From: a virus
IMG/VR virus record: IMGVR_UViG_3300009159_000076
Span: 1 to 62,214 of that record
DNA length: 62,214 bases
Strand: one strand, 5' to 3'
Shown here: positions 54,147 through 61,923 of the stretch, piece after piece
How positions within the stretch are numbered: position 1 is the stretch's first letter
Layout of the letters: every line of letters starts with the position of its first letter
Translations under genes and position numbers: made by a program
Notes under the pieces: model-generated
The model's database searches: none
What the model was told of the DNA's origin: nothing
The model's input: only the letters and a program-made list of their open reading frames with translations

Positions 54147-54153
54147 ATAAATA
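54147..54153 (-). promoter_or_regulatory. TATTTAT motif on the minus strand, putative late promoter of the propeller operon
   Basis: Reads TATAAATA on the plus strand; in the direction of the leftward gene it reads TATTTAT and ends 5 bases before the ATG (54141). Its orientation follows the gene, which is the best single argument that the motif is a directional promoter. Confidence 0.55.
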
Positions 54154-54179
54154 TAAAAGGGATTAAAACTTTGTGAAGT

Positions 54180-54210
54180 TTGACAACAATAAGTTTTTAT
54201 CTTATTATTA
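54180..54210 (+). promoter_or_regulatory. Possible early promoter before the primase
   Basis: TTGACAACAA at 54180-54189 is identical to the -33 side of the promoter at 55967. A weak -7 box (TATTATTA, 54203-54210) lies at the same distance (23 bases). The -7 match to TANNTTTG is only partial. Confidence 0.35.
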
Positions 54211-54215
54211 AGGTA

Positions 54216-55112
54216 ATGGATGAAGATGAAATTTTACTTGAAATTATTAGGGACTTATTTGGTAAAGAGAAACATTATTATGCTTCCAAAGGTCAGATTT
54301 CAATAAATTGTCCGTATTGTGATGAGGGTAGAAACAAGGGAAACCTTGAAATTAACATCAACGAACACGTATATAAATGTTGGTCATGTTCGGATTCAAA
54401 TGGAACACACGGAGTTTTAGGTAAGTTAATTGATATTTTTGGAACCAAAAACCAAAAGAAAACTTACGACATATTCAAACCCGAAGAACATAAGTCAAAA
54501 CATGTTGAACTAAAAAAGTTAAAACTTCCCAAAGAATTTATTTCAATTAAGGACGCTAACCCCCTTCACATTCCGCACAGAGAAGTTTTAAAGTACATTA
54601 AGACTCGTGGTATTACTGATGAAATGATTGAAAAGTTTAATATTGGTTTTGCTACCGATGGTGACTACGGAGGGAGGATTATTATACCTTCATATGGTAT
54701 GGACAATGAGATTAACTACTTCATATCAAGGGCTTGGTTTAATACGAAGAATAAGTATAAAAATCCTGAATACCCAAAGGAGACAATTATATTTAACGAG
54801 AAGTTAATTGATTGGAATAAACCAATTTATCTGTGTGAAGGTGCGATTGACGGATTCTTTACACCCAACCCAGTTGTTCTACTAGGAAAAATATTACACG
54901 ATTTATTATTTGAAACAATATATACCAAAGCTAAGTCAGATATTATCATATGTTTAGATGCCGATGCTTGGAAAGATGCTCAAAAACTTTATAACCAATT
55001 AAATGGTGGAAAGTTAAGAGGGAGAGTGAAGATTCTAAAACTACCAAAAGACTCTGATATTGCAGATTTGAAAGGTATGATAGATGATTATTATTATGAA
55101 ATGAGTTATTAA
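54216..55112 (+). CDS. DNA primase (DnaG/T4 gp61-type)
   Basis: 298 residues from ATG 54216 (MDEDEILLEIIRDLFG), preceded by AAGG; a TTG at 54180 would lie inside the promoter-like sequence. The N-terminal zinc finger shows CPYC (about 32-35) and CWSC (about 55-58). The middle has the RNAP-core pattern GGRIIIPSYGMDNEINYFIS. TOPRIM motifs: IYLCEGAIDGFF (about 204-215, catalytic Glu) and IICLDADAWKDA (about 243-254, DxD). It makes RNA primers at the fork with a helicase that is not in this window. It is shorter than DnaG and has no C-terminal helicase-binding domain, as in T4 gp61. Three bases before the next gene. Confidence 0.85.
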   Translation: MDEDEILLEIIRDLFGKEKHYYASKGQISINCPYCDEGRNKGNLEININEHVYKCWSCSDSNGTHGVLGKLIDIFGTKNQKKTYDIFKPEEHKSKHVELKKLKLPKEFISIKDANPLHIPHREVLKYIKTRGITDEMIEKFNIGFATDGDYGGRIIIPSYGMDNEINYFISRAWFNTKNKYKNPEYPKETIIFNEKLIDWNKPIYLCEGAIDGFFTPNPVVLLGKILHDLLFETIYTKAKSDIIICLDADAWKDAQKLYNQLNGGKLRGRVKILKLPKDSDIADLKGMIDDYYYEMSY

Positions 55113-55115
55113 AAT

Positions 55116-55970
55116 ATGGATTTATATAAAATAAGAGAAGAAATTATAGAAATAATTTCACAAAAACAAAAAGAACTTCAATTAACTTTTGAAGAAGAAA
55201 GTCATACGTATACAATGGCTGATAAAGATGGTAACTTACGAAGTGATTGGCCCTCAGTATCTAAAATACTAAAATTGTTTTATCCTGAGTTCCCAACTGA
55301 TGAAGCGGCTCAAAAGAAATCTAAAGGTGACCCAGTTCTCAAACAACAATTAATTGAAGAATGGGCAGCTGCCGGTGATTACTCAACCAATATGGGTAGT
55401 AGAGTCCATTACATTTTAGAACAAGCTTCACATAAAATGTTTGGAATAGATAAAGAGATTAGAAAACCTGAATTTGAATGTGATATCACCCAAATACTGA
55501 AAGGTGATAGTATGGTTACTGCAGGTAAAAAGTTTCTTAAATTAATGGAAGGAAGAGAAACAGTTTTGTTGGATACCGAAATTGTTTTGGGTTCAAATGA
55601 ATTACAATACGTGGGGCAACCCGATAAGGTGTGGTTGGTGATAAATAAGAAGAAAGATGGGTTTGGTATTTTAGTTACTGACTATAAAACAAACAAACCT
55701 AAAAACTTTGAAAGTAACAACTTTACAAAACCTATGTTTAAACCATTCCAAAATCTACCAAATACCGCTCTTGGACACTACTATGTTCAACTACCTTTAT
55801 ACGGTAAATTAATCCTAAAAATGTTGGAAGGAACAAAATACGAAAACATGAAATTATATGGATGTATTGTCGTATTATTGCAAGAGGATTCAGAGTTCAA
55901 AGAGTTCAGAGTACCACAAGATGTGATAGATACTGTGATGACTATGAATGTAAAGGACTATCTGAATTGA
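55116..55970 (+). CDS. PD-(D/E)XK nuclease (RecB/Cas4-like)
   Basis: 284 residues. Order of motifs: GSRVHYILEQASH (about 94-106), LLDTEIVLG (about 151-159), YVGQPDKVWLV (about 166-176, catalytic Asp), ILVTDYKTNKP (about 185-195, the D-x-K lysine) and HYYVQLPLYGKLI (about 222-234, the QxxxY-type motif). This is the RecB-family PD-(D/E)XK arrangement used by exonucleases. No Cys cluster for an iron-sulfur site is visible, so it is not a typical Cas4. It lies between primase and the gp47/gp46 genes, so a replication or recombination role is likely. Confidence 0.75.
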   Translation: MDLYKIREEIIEIISQKQKELQLTFEEESHTYTMADKDGNLRSDWPSVSKILKLFYPEFPTDEAAQKKSKGDPVLKQQLIEEWAAAGDYSTNMGSRVHYILEQASHKMFGIDKEIRKPEFECDITQILKGDSMVTAGKKFLKLMEGRETVLLDTEIVLGSNELQYVGQPDKVWLVINKKKDGFGILVTDYKTNKPKNFESNNFTKPMFKPFQNLPNTALGHYYVQLPLYGKLILKMLEGTKYENMKLYGCIVVLLQEDSEFKEFRVPQDVIDTVMTMNVKDYLN

Positions 55971-55997
55971 CAACAAACAAAAAAAATACTATATTTG
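55967..55997 (+). promoter_or_regulatory. Bacteroidota-type promoter before the recombination operon
   Basis: TTG at 55967 and TATATTTG (a perfect TANNTTTG) at 55990-55997, with 20 bases between the two. The -33 side overlaps the previous stop codon. The ATG at 56002 follows 4 bases later, so the transcript may be nearly leaderless or the true leader-bearing target may be further downstream. Confidence 0.6.
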
Positions 55998-56001
55998 AAC
56001 T

Positions 56002-56199
56002 ATGATAAAACTAACATTTAACACAACAGACAAAACAGTAAGCGTTGATTTAGGTCAACTTCATTTTGAGGATTACTTAAACGTATCAACAGTACAAATT
56101 AGAGAAGGTTACTACGAAGTAATGATTAAGTCTGATGAGAAATCTAAACCAGTACTTAGAGTACCGATTAGTAATACAATAATGTTTATACAAGAATAA
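56002..56199 (+). CDS. Hypothetical small protein
   Basis: 65 residues: MIKLTFNTTDKTVSVDLGQL, then YEVMIKSDEKSKPVLRVPIS and a hydrophobic end. Small beta-type protein, no family recognised. First gene after the host-type promoter, one base before the next gene. Confidence 0.5.
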   Translation: MIKLTFNTTDKTVSVDLGQLHFEDYLNVSTVQIREGYYEVMIKSDEKSKPVLRVPISNTIMFIQE

Positions 56200-56200
56200 T

Positions 56201-56434
56201 ATGAATTTAGAAAAACCAAAAATTAATTTAAGAGACATGGACTTCATTGTCTGTGACAAATGTGAACATAACGAGTTCAAAGAAATTACTTACCTAAAAC
56301 GAGTACCAAAGTTATTAACTGGCTCACCCGATGATACAGTCGTACCTTTCCCAACATACGCTTGTTTGGCTTGTGGTAATGTGAATGAAGAATTAAACCC
56401 ATTTCACACTGAATCTCCGAAATTAGAACTATGA
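56201..56434 (+). CDS. Small zinc-ribbon protein
   Basis: 77 residues with two Cys pairs, CDKC (about 18-21) and CLAC (about 52-55), in the order and spacing of a zinc ribbon (KRVPKLLTGSPDDTVVPFPT between them). May be a DNA- or protein-binding accessory to the recombination nuclease, since its last 4 bases overlap (ATGA) the gp47-like start. Function unknown. Confidence 0.6.
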   Translation: MNLEKPKINLRDMDFIVCDKCEHNEFKEITYLKRVPKLLTGSPDDTVVPFPTYACLACGNVNEELNPFHTESPKLEL

Positions 56435-57210
56435 TAAAAAAGTTAGTTCATTTTTCTGATTTACACGTTAGGTTGTTTAAAGACCACCAACTGTATAAGT
56501 CAATTTTAGAAGAAGCGTTTAAACAATGGAAAGATATTGCTCCTGATAGAATTGTGTTTACAGGGGATTTAGTTCACTCTAAAAACCAAATGACACCTGA
56601 ACTTGTTGAGTTCATCGCTTGGGTATTGACGGAGTGTTCAAAGATTGCTAAGACGGTATTAATACCTGGTAACCACGACTTCCTTGAAAACAATATGGAA
56701 CGATTGGATGCTCTAACACCTGTGGTTGATTCACTTAAAAATGAAATGGTGGTTTACTACAAGAATAGAGGTGTGTATCAGGATGAAAATATTGATTGGT
56801 GTGTGTATTCACTTATGGACCATAACATCCCACCTACGATTGAAAAGTCTGATAGAGTTAAGATTGGATTATTTCACGGACCAGTTCAAGGACTTACCAC
56901 CAACTTAGGATTTAAGTTTGAAGATGGGTTTGAAACATCAAAGTTTGATGGGTGTGACTTGGTACTATGTGGTGATATTCACAAGAGACAAATCTTTGAT
57001 ATACCAAATGGTAAGAAGGCTTATATGATTGGTTCAACCGTTGGACAGAACTATGGTGAAACGGTAACCAAACACGGATATGGAATTTATGATGTGGAAA
57101 AAGATGAGTATACGACAGTAGATTTATTCAACCCAAAACCTTTCATATCATTTAGAATAAACTCATATGAAGATATTGAAAATGGAACAGAAAAATTCGT
57201 TAACTATTGA
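56431..57210 (+). CDS. Recombination endonuclease subunit, T4 gp47 / SbcD / Mre11 family
   Basis: 259 residues. All five phosphoesterase motifs are visible: HFSDLHV (about 7-13), TGDLVHS (about 44-50), PGNHD (about 79-83), LFHG (about 147-150) and CGDIHKRQ (about 180-187). With the gp46-like ATPase it forms the nuclease that resects double-strand ends for recombination-dependent replication. It is shorter than T4 gp47 (339), with most of the C-terminal capping region missing. Its start overlaps the zinc-ribbon gene by 4 bases. Three small genes lie between it and gp46, as in T4. Confidence 0.88.
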   Translation: MIKKLVHFSDLHVRLFKDHQLYKSILEEAFKQWKDIAPDRIVFTGDLVHSKNQMTPELVEFIAWVLTECSKIAKTVLIPGNHDFLENNMERLDALTPVVDSLKNEMVVYYKNRGVYQDENIDWCVYSLMDHNIPPTIEKSDRVKIGLFHGPVQGLTTNLGFKFEDGFETSKFDGCDLVLCGDIHKRQIFDIPNGKKAYMIGSTVGQNYGETVTKHGYGIYDVEKDEYTTVDLFNPKPFISFRINSYEDIENGTEKFVNY

Positions 57211-57634
57211 GTTAACCAAACAAGACGTTGAAGACTTCAATTCATTCTGTACGATTAATGAAATAACCGACCCTAATGGTTTTGTTAAATTATGTTTTAG
57301 AAAGGGTTATTATATTGAAAAATATGGGTTATTAAATCAGGGTAATCTTCCTGAGGTTATTGACAGAGAATTTGAGAAGGAAGTTATTGTTGAAGATAAC
57401 TCAAAAATTGAAGAACTACAAAATGAAATTTACATTCTTAAAGGTAAATTGGAAGATAAAAAGGAAGTAGAATGTGGTAAACTACAGGAAACCCTTTTTG
57501 AACTAAACAGACAATTAAGCGATAAAAATAACACAATAAAAGAATTAACAAGAAAGGTAAATGAGCTTGAAGATATGACAAAAACTTCTTATGCTTTCTA
57601 CCTACAGAATTCAAACTTAAAAAATAGAATATGA
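57182..57634 (+). CDS. Hypothetical coiled-coil protein
   Basis: 150 residues from ATG 57182 (MEQKNSLTIELTKQDVEDFN), overlapping the gp47-like gene by 29 bases; an ATG at 57167 is also possible. The N-terminal about 55 residues (TIELTKQDVEDFNSFCTINE, FVKLCFRKGYYIEKYG) resemble a small ribbon-helix-helix or DNA-binding unit, but I cannot confirm that. From about 75 to 140 there is a heptad-like coiled coil (KIEELQNEIYILKGKLEDKK, IKELTRKVNELEDM). Ends with ATGA overlap into the membrane protein. Possibly a structural partner of the gp46/47 complex. Confidence 0.55.
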   Translation: MEQKNSLTIELTKQDVEDFNSFCTINEITDPNGFVKLCFRKGYYIEKYGLLNQGNLPEVIDREFEKEVIVEDNSKIEELQNEIYILKGKLEDKKEVECGKLQETLFELNRQLSDKNNTIKELTRKVNELEDMTKTSYAFYLQNSNLKNRI

Positions 57635-57981
57635 CACAGTTAGTATTATTTATGATTTTAGCCTACGGGTTCTCAACAATTATGGTTTACGGAACCATAT
57701 TTAAAGGGATAAGAGATTTCATCAAAGCTTATGGAAACTCTGATTTAATGTTATCAAACACATTCAACTTTATTTCAGGTATTATATCCTGTATGATGTG
57801 TTGTTCCACTTGGGTAGGTTTCTTTTTGGGAACATTTTTATTCTCACCGACTTATCAGTTCTTCGGAACAAGTCCATACATTTCATGGTTCTTTGATGGT
57901 TTATTTGCATCAGGGGCAGTATGGGCAATCAACGCTTTCATTGAATGGTTTGAAGTAAACCGACCAGCTAAAATAGATTAA
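57631..57981 (+). CDS. Small membrane protein
   Basis: 116 residues with three hydrophobic segments: LVLFMILAYGFSTIMVYGTI (about 4-23), FISGIISCMMCCSTWVGFFL (about 47-66, with a CC pair) and a third around WFFDGLFASGAVWAINAFIE (about 85-104). Likely an inner-membrane protein of unknown role, unusual within a recombination operon. The start overlaps the previous stop by 4 bases (ATGA). Confidence 0.6.
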   Translation: MTQLVLFMILAYGFSTIMVYGTIFKGIRDFIKAYGNSDLMLSNTFNFISGIISCMMCCSTWVGFFLGTFLFSPTYQFFGTSPYISWFFDGLFASGAVWAINAFIEWFEVNRPAKID

Positions 57982-58000
57982 TTTAAAACCCAAATAATAT

Positions 58001-58183
58001 ATGCCAACGTCAAGATTAAGACCAAACCACAAGCAGAAGGTTGCTGCGTGGAAATTAAAAAACGCTCATGCTGAAAGACGCTACCAAAGAACAATGTCAG
58101 ATTTGTTTGAAAAAATGAAACAAACCGTTTCTGAAAAACCAGAAGGTGAAGAAGCAAATGGACCTGTTCAGCAAGACAATTAA
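58001..58183 (+). CDS. Small basic hypothetical protein
   Basis: 60 residues, MPTSRLRPNHKQKVAAWKLK ... EKPEGEEANGPVQQDN: a strongly basic N-terminal half and acidic end. No family recognised. Its end may overlap the start of the gp46-like gene, depending on which start codon that gene uses. Confidence 0.45.
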   Translation: MPTSRLRPNHKQKVAAWKLKNAHAERRYQRTMSDLFEKMKQTVSEKPEGEEANGPVQQDN

Positions 58184-58199
58184 TTTCACAAAAGTTAGA

Positions 58200-60527
58200 A
58201 TGATAAAAGATTTAGATTTTTCAAAACTTGAAAATCCTTACGTCCAAGTAGTATGGGAAGACACACCCGAGAATTTTACACAAGAAAAGTTAAAAAGTGT
58301 GAAAGCGTACTTTCAAAAAAAGTATTCAACTACAAGCGTAAATGTTATTACCAAGTTAAAGAAAACAGAAGAGGTACAAGACAATGTTGATGTAACTATC
58401 AACATTATGGACGAGAACTATCAACACGATTTGATTAAGTCCATCCTTCAATCTAAATCCCAAGAAAACCTTTACGAAGATATACTGAAGATTGACTCGG
58501 CGGTGAACAATAAGATGATTGCCGAACAAGACGAGATTGCTTCATTTAAGAAGTGGTATATTAAGAAGATTGAGTTTTCTAACTTTCTATCTTATGGTGA
58601 AAACCAACATATAAACTTCGAAAAGTTGGGTGGGATTACCGTAATTGAATCGGACCCACCTAACTTTGGAGGTAAGACTGTGTTGTCGGTGGATTTGTTG
58701 ATGTTCTTGTTTTTCAATACGACAACAAAAACAAACAAAGCTGAGGAGATATTCAACAGATATTCTGATAAAGATAAAGTATCTGTTAGAGGGGAGATTG
58801 TTATTGATGGTGAAGATTACATTATTGTTCGTGAACTTGAACGTAAGAAATCTAAATCAGGTGAATGGAATGTTAAGACAGAGTTAGACTTCTTTAAGAA
58901 GTTTCCTGATGGTTCATTGGTTAAATTCACGGGTGAACAACGACGTGAAACTGAAAAGTTTATTAAGACATCCATTGGAAGTTATGAAGACTTCCTGATG
59001 ACTATATTGACCACTGGTACTAACCTTGAAGACTTGTTAGATGCAAAACCAACGGCTCGTGGACAAGTTCTATCAAGATTTTTAGGTTTAGATTTCCTTA
59101 AAAGAAAGGAAGAGACTGGTAAAGAAATCTATTCGGAGTTCTCCAAGTCAATGATTTCAAACATATACAATACTGAAACATTGAAGAATGAGAACGAAGA
59201 ACTATTGGTTAAAAACCAAGAGTTTGATAAGAATATTGTAGAAAGTGAAGTTAAGATTGAAGATGTTAAAGGTAGGATTGTTAAAGGACAAGAGTATCGT
59301 GATAACCTTTTGAAATCAAAGGTTGTTGTTGATAGAGAAATTTCATTACTTAACCCTGAAAACACAAAGAAAGAAGTTGAAACCTTTGAATATCAAATCA
59401 AACAGAATGTTCAGTTAAGAGATGGTGTTAAGATTGTTGAACCTTCAAAGTTTTATTATGAGAATGAACATGATAAGGTTAAGGAGGAGTATCAGAAAAC
59501 CTACAAACAAAAGGTTGAGTTAGATACTAATATATCATCAATTCAAAAGTTAAAAAGTTCGGTAAGTGGTGGTATCAAGTGTGAACACTGTGGTATTGAA
59601 CTTATGAACGCAGCAATTACACAATCAAGAATTGCTGAACTTGACGGACTTATCGGGCAAAAAACCAAGATTGAGGGTTTAATACAAGAATTATCGGACA
59701 AAGAACAAGGTTTTGTTAAACTTAAAAAAGACTTTGATGAGTACGAAAGAAACAAACTTGTCTATGAAAAATACCAAGCAACAATTGAAAACTTTGAGTT
59801 AAAGAAAGAAAGTTTGTTAGATAAGTTGAAAAGATATGATGATGTACAAGATGTTATTAAATCTAACGAACAGATTGAAAGTCAAATCATTAAGGCTAAC
59901 TTACGATTGGAAGATTTAAAACGAGAGGAACAACTTGTTCAACAGGAAGTTTCAAGTTCACGTTTTAAAATTACCAACAATCTTGAAAAGATTAATACTA
60001 ACAACAACTTAATCATTAAGATTTCTGAGGAACAACAAAAGGAAGTTAAGTATAAAGTTTATTTGGAATTGTTTGGTAAGAACGGTATATCAAAAAGAAT
60101 TATGAAGAACATGATGCCTTTGATTAACTCTGAACTTCAACGACTATTACAGGACTCATGTTACTTCAGATTGGAAATTCGTATTAGTGAAAAGAATGAG
60201 GTTGAATTTTGTATGATAGACAATAATACTCAAATTGAAAAGTTAATGACTTCAGGTTCGGGATATGAGAAGACAATTGCTTCACTGGCGTTAAGAGCGG
60301 TGATGGCTAAAGTATGTTCTTTACCTAAACCAAACATTACGGTATTTGATGAAGTCTTCGGTAAGATATCTAACGACAACTTGGAAATGGTTTATGAGTT
60401 CTTTATTAAGATTAAAGAATACTTTGAAAACATACTTGTTATTACTCACAACCCTATGATTTCAAACTGGGCCGATAACATCATCAAGATTACGAAAACT
60501 GACAATATTTCTAAAGTTTCACATTAA
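58200..60527 (+). CDS. Recombination nuclease ATPase subunit, T4 gp46 / SbcC / Rad50 family
   Basis: 775 residues from ATG 58200, which clears the preceding gene; ATG 58158 or GTG 58146 would add 14 or 18 residues. Family parts: N-terminal ATPase lobe starting near 120 (WYIKKIEFSNFLSYGENQHI), a Walker A that is degenerate (SDPPNFGGKT, Lys about 159, instead of GxNGxGKS), long coiled coils, a zinc hook KCEHCG (Cys about 461 and 464), a signature SGSGYEKTIASL (about 685), Walker B ITVFDEVFGK (Asp/Glu 717-718) and H-loop ITHNP (His about 750). The first about 115 residues are an extra domain not expected in T4 gp46 (560 aa). It works with the gp47-like protein at DNA ends. Confidence 0.87.
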   Translation: MIKDLDFSKLENPYVQVVWEDTPENFTQEKLKSVKAYFQKKYSTTSVNVITKLKKTEEVQDNVDVTINIMDENYQHDLIKSILQSKSQENLYEDILKIDSAVNNKMIAEQDEIASFKKWYIKKIEFSNFLSYGENQHINFEKLGGITVIESDPPNFGGKTVLSVDLLMFLFFNTTTKTNKAEEIFNRYSDKDKVSVRGEIVIDGEDYIIVRELERKKSKSGEWNVKTELDFFKKFPDGSLVKFTGEQRRETEKFIKTSIGSYEDFLMTILTTGTNLEDLLDAKPTARGQVLSRFLGLDFLKRKEETGKEIYSEFSKSMISNIYNTETLKNENEELLVKNQEFDKNIVESEVKIEDVKGRIVKGQEYRDNLLKSKVVVDREISLLNPENTKKEVETFEYQIKQNVQLRDGVKIVEPSKFYYENEHDKVKEEYQKTYKQKVELDTNISSIQKLKSSVSGGIKCEHCGIELMNAAITQSRIAELDGLIGQKTKIEGLIQELSDKEQGFVKLKKDFDEYERNKLVYEKYQATIENFELKKESLLDKLKRYDDVQDVIKSNEQIESQIIKANLRLEDLKREEQLVQQEVSSSRFKITNNLEKINTNNNLIIKISEEQQKEVKYKVYLELFGKNGISKRIMKNMMPLINSELQRLLQDSCYFRLEIRISEKNEVEFCMIDNNTQIEKLMTSGSGYEKTIASLALRAVMAKVCSLPKPNITVFDEVFGKISNDNLEMVYEFFIKIKEYFENILVITHNPMISNWADNIIKITKTDNISKVSH

Positions 60528-60528
60528 G

Positions 60529-60559
60529 TTTGGTAAATTAAAAAATTGTATTATCTTTG
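60529..60559 (+). promoter_or_regulatory. Perfect Bacteroidota sigma-A promoter before the sigma-factor operon
   Basis: TTTG at 60529-60532, exactly 19 bases, then TATCTTTG at 60552-60559, matching the known TTTG-N19-TANNTTTG consensus. It lies in the gap between the gp46-like gene and the next gene and would be read by host RNA polymerase. Confidence 0.8.
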
Positions 60560-60566
60560 TAAGACT

Positions 60567-61121
60567 ATGATTATGAATTATATATTATTTGCATTCGGGG
60601 AATATAAAGAAAACCCACAGGCCTTAAACCTTTTAACTGAAACGGTATCACAAATATCAAAAGGTGAGATAAAATTCCAACATGGAGACAGTGGTGTCAT
60701 AATAACATTTGGCACGAAGTTGGATTGGGAAGATATAGACGACTATATGAAGAAAAATATTGTTAAATTAACAGCAATGTATTTTGTTTTCCCTATTGAA
60801 TCTGACATGATATATTCTATGGACGAAGATATTAAAAAACATTTGTTTGAAAACACTGACATTTTGACAGAAAATGAAGAATTAAATCAGACTAGATACG
60901 TAAGTGATAATACAGGAGTTCCTGAATTTTTTAGGGGTATCCATATTCACAAGGGTAGTCCTTTTGATGATATTCTTAAAATCCTTAATGAAGAAGTTAT
61001 TCAAGATGTACCAGTTATGACACTTAATGATTTATTGGATAAGATAAAAGAAAAAGGTATAGATAGTTTGTCAGAAATTCAATTAAAACAATTAGAAATT
61101 TACTCAAAACAAATAATATGA
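60567..61121 (+). CDS. Hypothetical protein co-transcribed with the phage sigma factor
   Basis: 184 residues. ATG 60567 is chosen; ATG 60573 (MNYILFAFGEYKENPQALNL) is possible, and the TTG at 60546 is excluded because it lies inside the promoter. No family recognised. N-terminal KIKFQHGDSGVIITFGT-type alpha/beta region, then YFVFPIESDMIYSMDEDI, and a C-terminal helix pair MTLNDLLDKIKEKGIDSLSE. The stop overlaps the sigma start (ATGA), so the two proteins are translationally coupled; a regulator or anti-sigma-like partner is conceivable but unproven. Confidence 0.55.
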   Translation: MIMNYILFAFGEYKENPQALNLLTETVSQISKGEIKFQHGDSGVIITFGTKLDWEDIDDYMKKNIVKLTAMYFVFPIESDMIYSMDEDIKKHLFENTDILTENEELNQTRYVSDNTGVPEFFRGIHIHKGSPFDDILKILNEEVIQDVPVMTLNDLLDKIKEKGIDSLSEIQLKQLEIYSKQII

Positions 61122-61918
61122 TGGAAAAAAACCAAGTTATCCCGATTAATCAAGACGAAGTACAAATCTACCTTAAAGAACTCAGACGTATTAAGGTAAT
61201 GACTCCTGAAAGAGAAAGGGAACTGTCGGCTAAGATGCAAACCCCCGAAACGACTGATAGTGAAAAGGCACGTATCTGTAAAGAATTGTTAGAGGGTAAC
61301 CTACGATTTGTTATCACTGTTGCTAAACAGTATCAGGGACAAGGTGTTGATTTCAGTGATTTAGTTGCTGAAGGGAATATCGGACTTATGAAGGCGATTA
61401 ATAGTTTTGATTGGACAAAGAACCTTCGTTTCATATCGTATGCGGTGTGGTGGATTAGACAATCCATTCTACAGTCTTTGAATGAACACTCAAGAACAAT
61501 CCGTATCCCTGTTAACGTTATCCAAGACCTATATAAAGAGAAGAAACGTACAGACAAGACGGGTGAAAGAATTGACGATAGATTTGCTAATCTCCCATCA
61601 ACAATTAACCTACAAACTCAGATTAATGAAGATGGTGATACGTTGATTGATTTAATTGTTAATAAGAATAGTGATATGCCTGATGAGGCATTTAATAATG
61701 GTGACCAACTTAAAGACGGATTGTTTGGTATTATGAATATACTAGATGAACGTGAAAGACAGATTATTGAAGACTATTATGGTATCTCAGGTACCCCAAG
61801 AACACTTGAAGATATTGGTTCAGATTTCAGTTTAACTAAGGAAAGAGTAAGACAAATTAAGGAAAAAGCTCTTCGTAAGTTACGAAATGAAAGTGTTACC
61901 TTGTTCGATTATATGTAA
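61118..61918 (+). CDS. Phage sigma-70-family factor (RpoD-like), putative late sigma
   Basis: 266 residues, slightly shorter than Bacteroidota RpoD (about 287). Region 1.2-like DEVQIYLKELRRIKVMTPER (about 14-33); region 2 NLRFVITVAKQYQGQGVDFS, DLVAEGNIGLMKAINSFD and FISYAVWWIRQSILQSL (about 60-120), which binds core enzyme and the -10 element; a shortened region 3 (RTIRIPVNVIQDLYKEKKRT); region 4 with ERERQIIEDYYGI and a helix-turn-helix LEDIGSDFSLTKERVRQIKE (about 210-255). Neighbouring gp46/gp47 genes match the T4 position of late sigma gp55. Region 2.4/4.2 divergence from host RpoD may give it a different promoter preference; TATTTAT is a candidate. Coupled to the gene before it by ATGA. 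Confidence 0.85.
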   Translation: MMEKNQVIPINQDEVQIYLKELRRIKVMTPERERELSAKMQTPETTDSEKARICKELLEGNLRFVITVAKQYQGQGVDFSDLVAEGNIGLMKAINSFDWTKNLRFISYAVWWIRQSILQSLNEHSRTIRIPVNVIQDLYKEKKRTDKTGERIDDRFANLPSTINLQTQINEDGDTLIDLIVNKNSDMPDEAFNNGDQLKDGLFGIMNILDERERQIIEDYYGISGTPRTLEDIGSDFSLTKERVRQIKEKALRKLRNESVTLFDYM

Positions 61919-61923
61919 TCAAC

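Noticed and set aside
54146-54153. A T4-type late promoter TATAAATA on the plus strand before the primase
   Set aside because: It matches the T4 consensus on the plus strand, but all other gene-proximal copies in the window read TATTTAT in the gene direction, and this copy is 5 bases from the leftward start, so I assign it to the leftward operon.
54180-54215. A TTG start upstream of the primase
   Set aside because: The codons overlap the TTGACAACAA promoter-like sequence and the added residues (TTISFYLIIKV) are not primase-like; ATG 54216 starts the zinc-finger region properly.
60546-60566. A TTG start upstream of the gene before the sigma factor
   Set aside because: It lies between the -33 and -7 boxes of a perfect promoter, so it would not be in the transcript.
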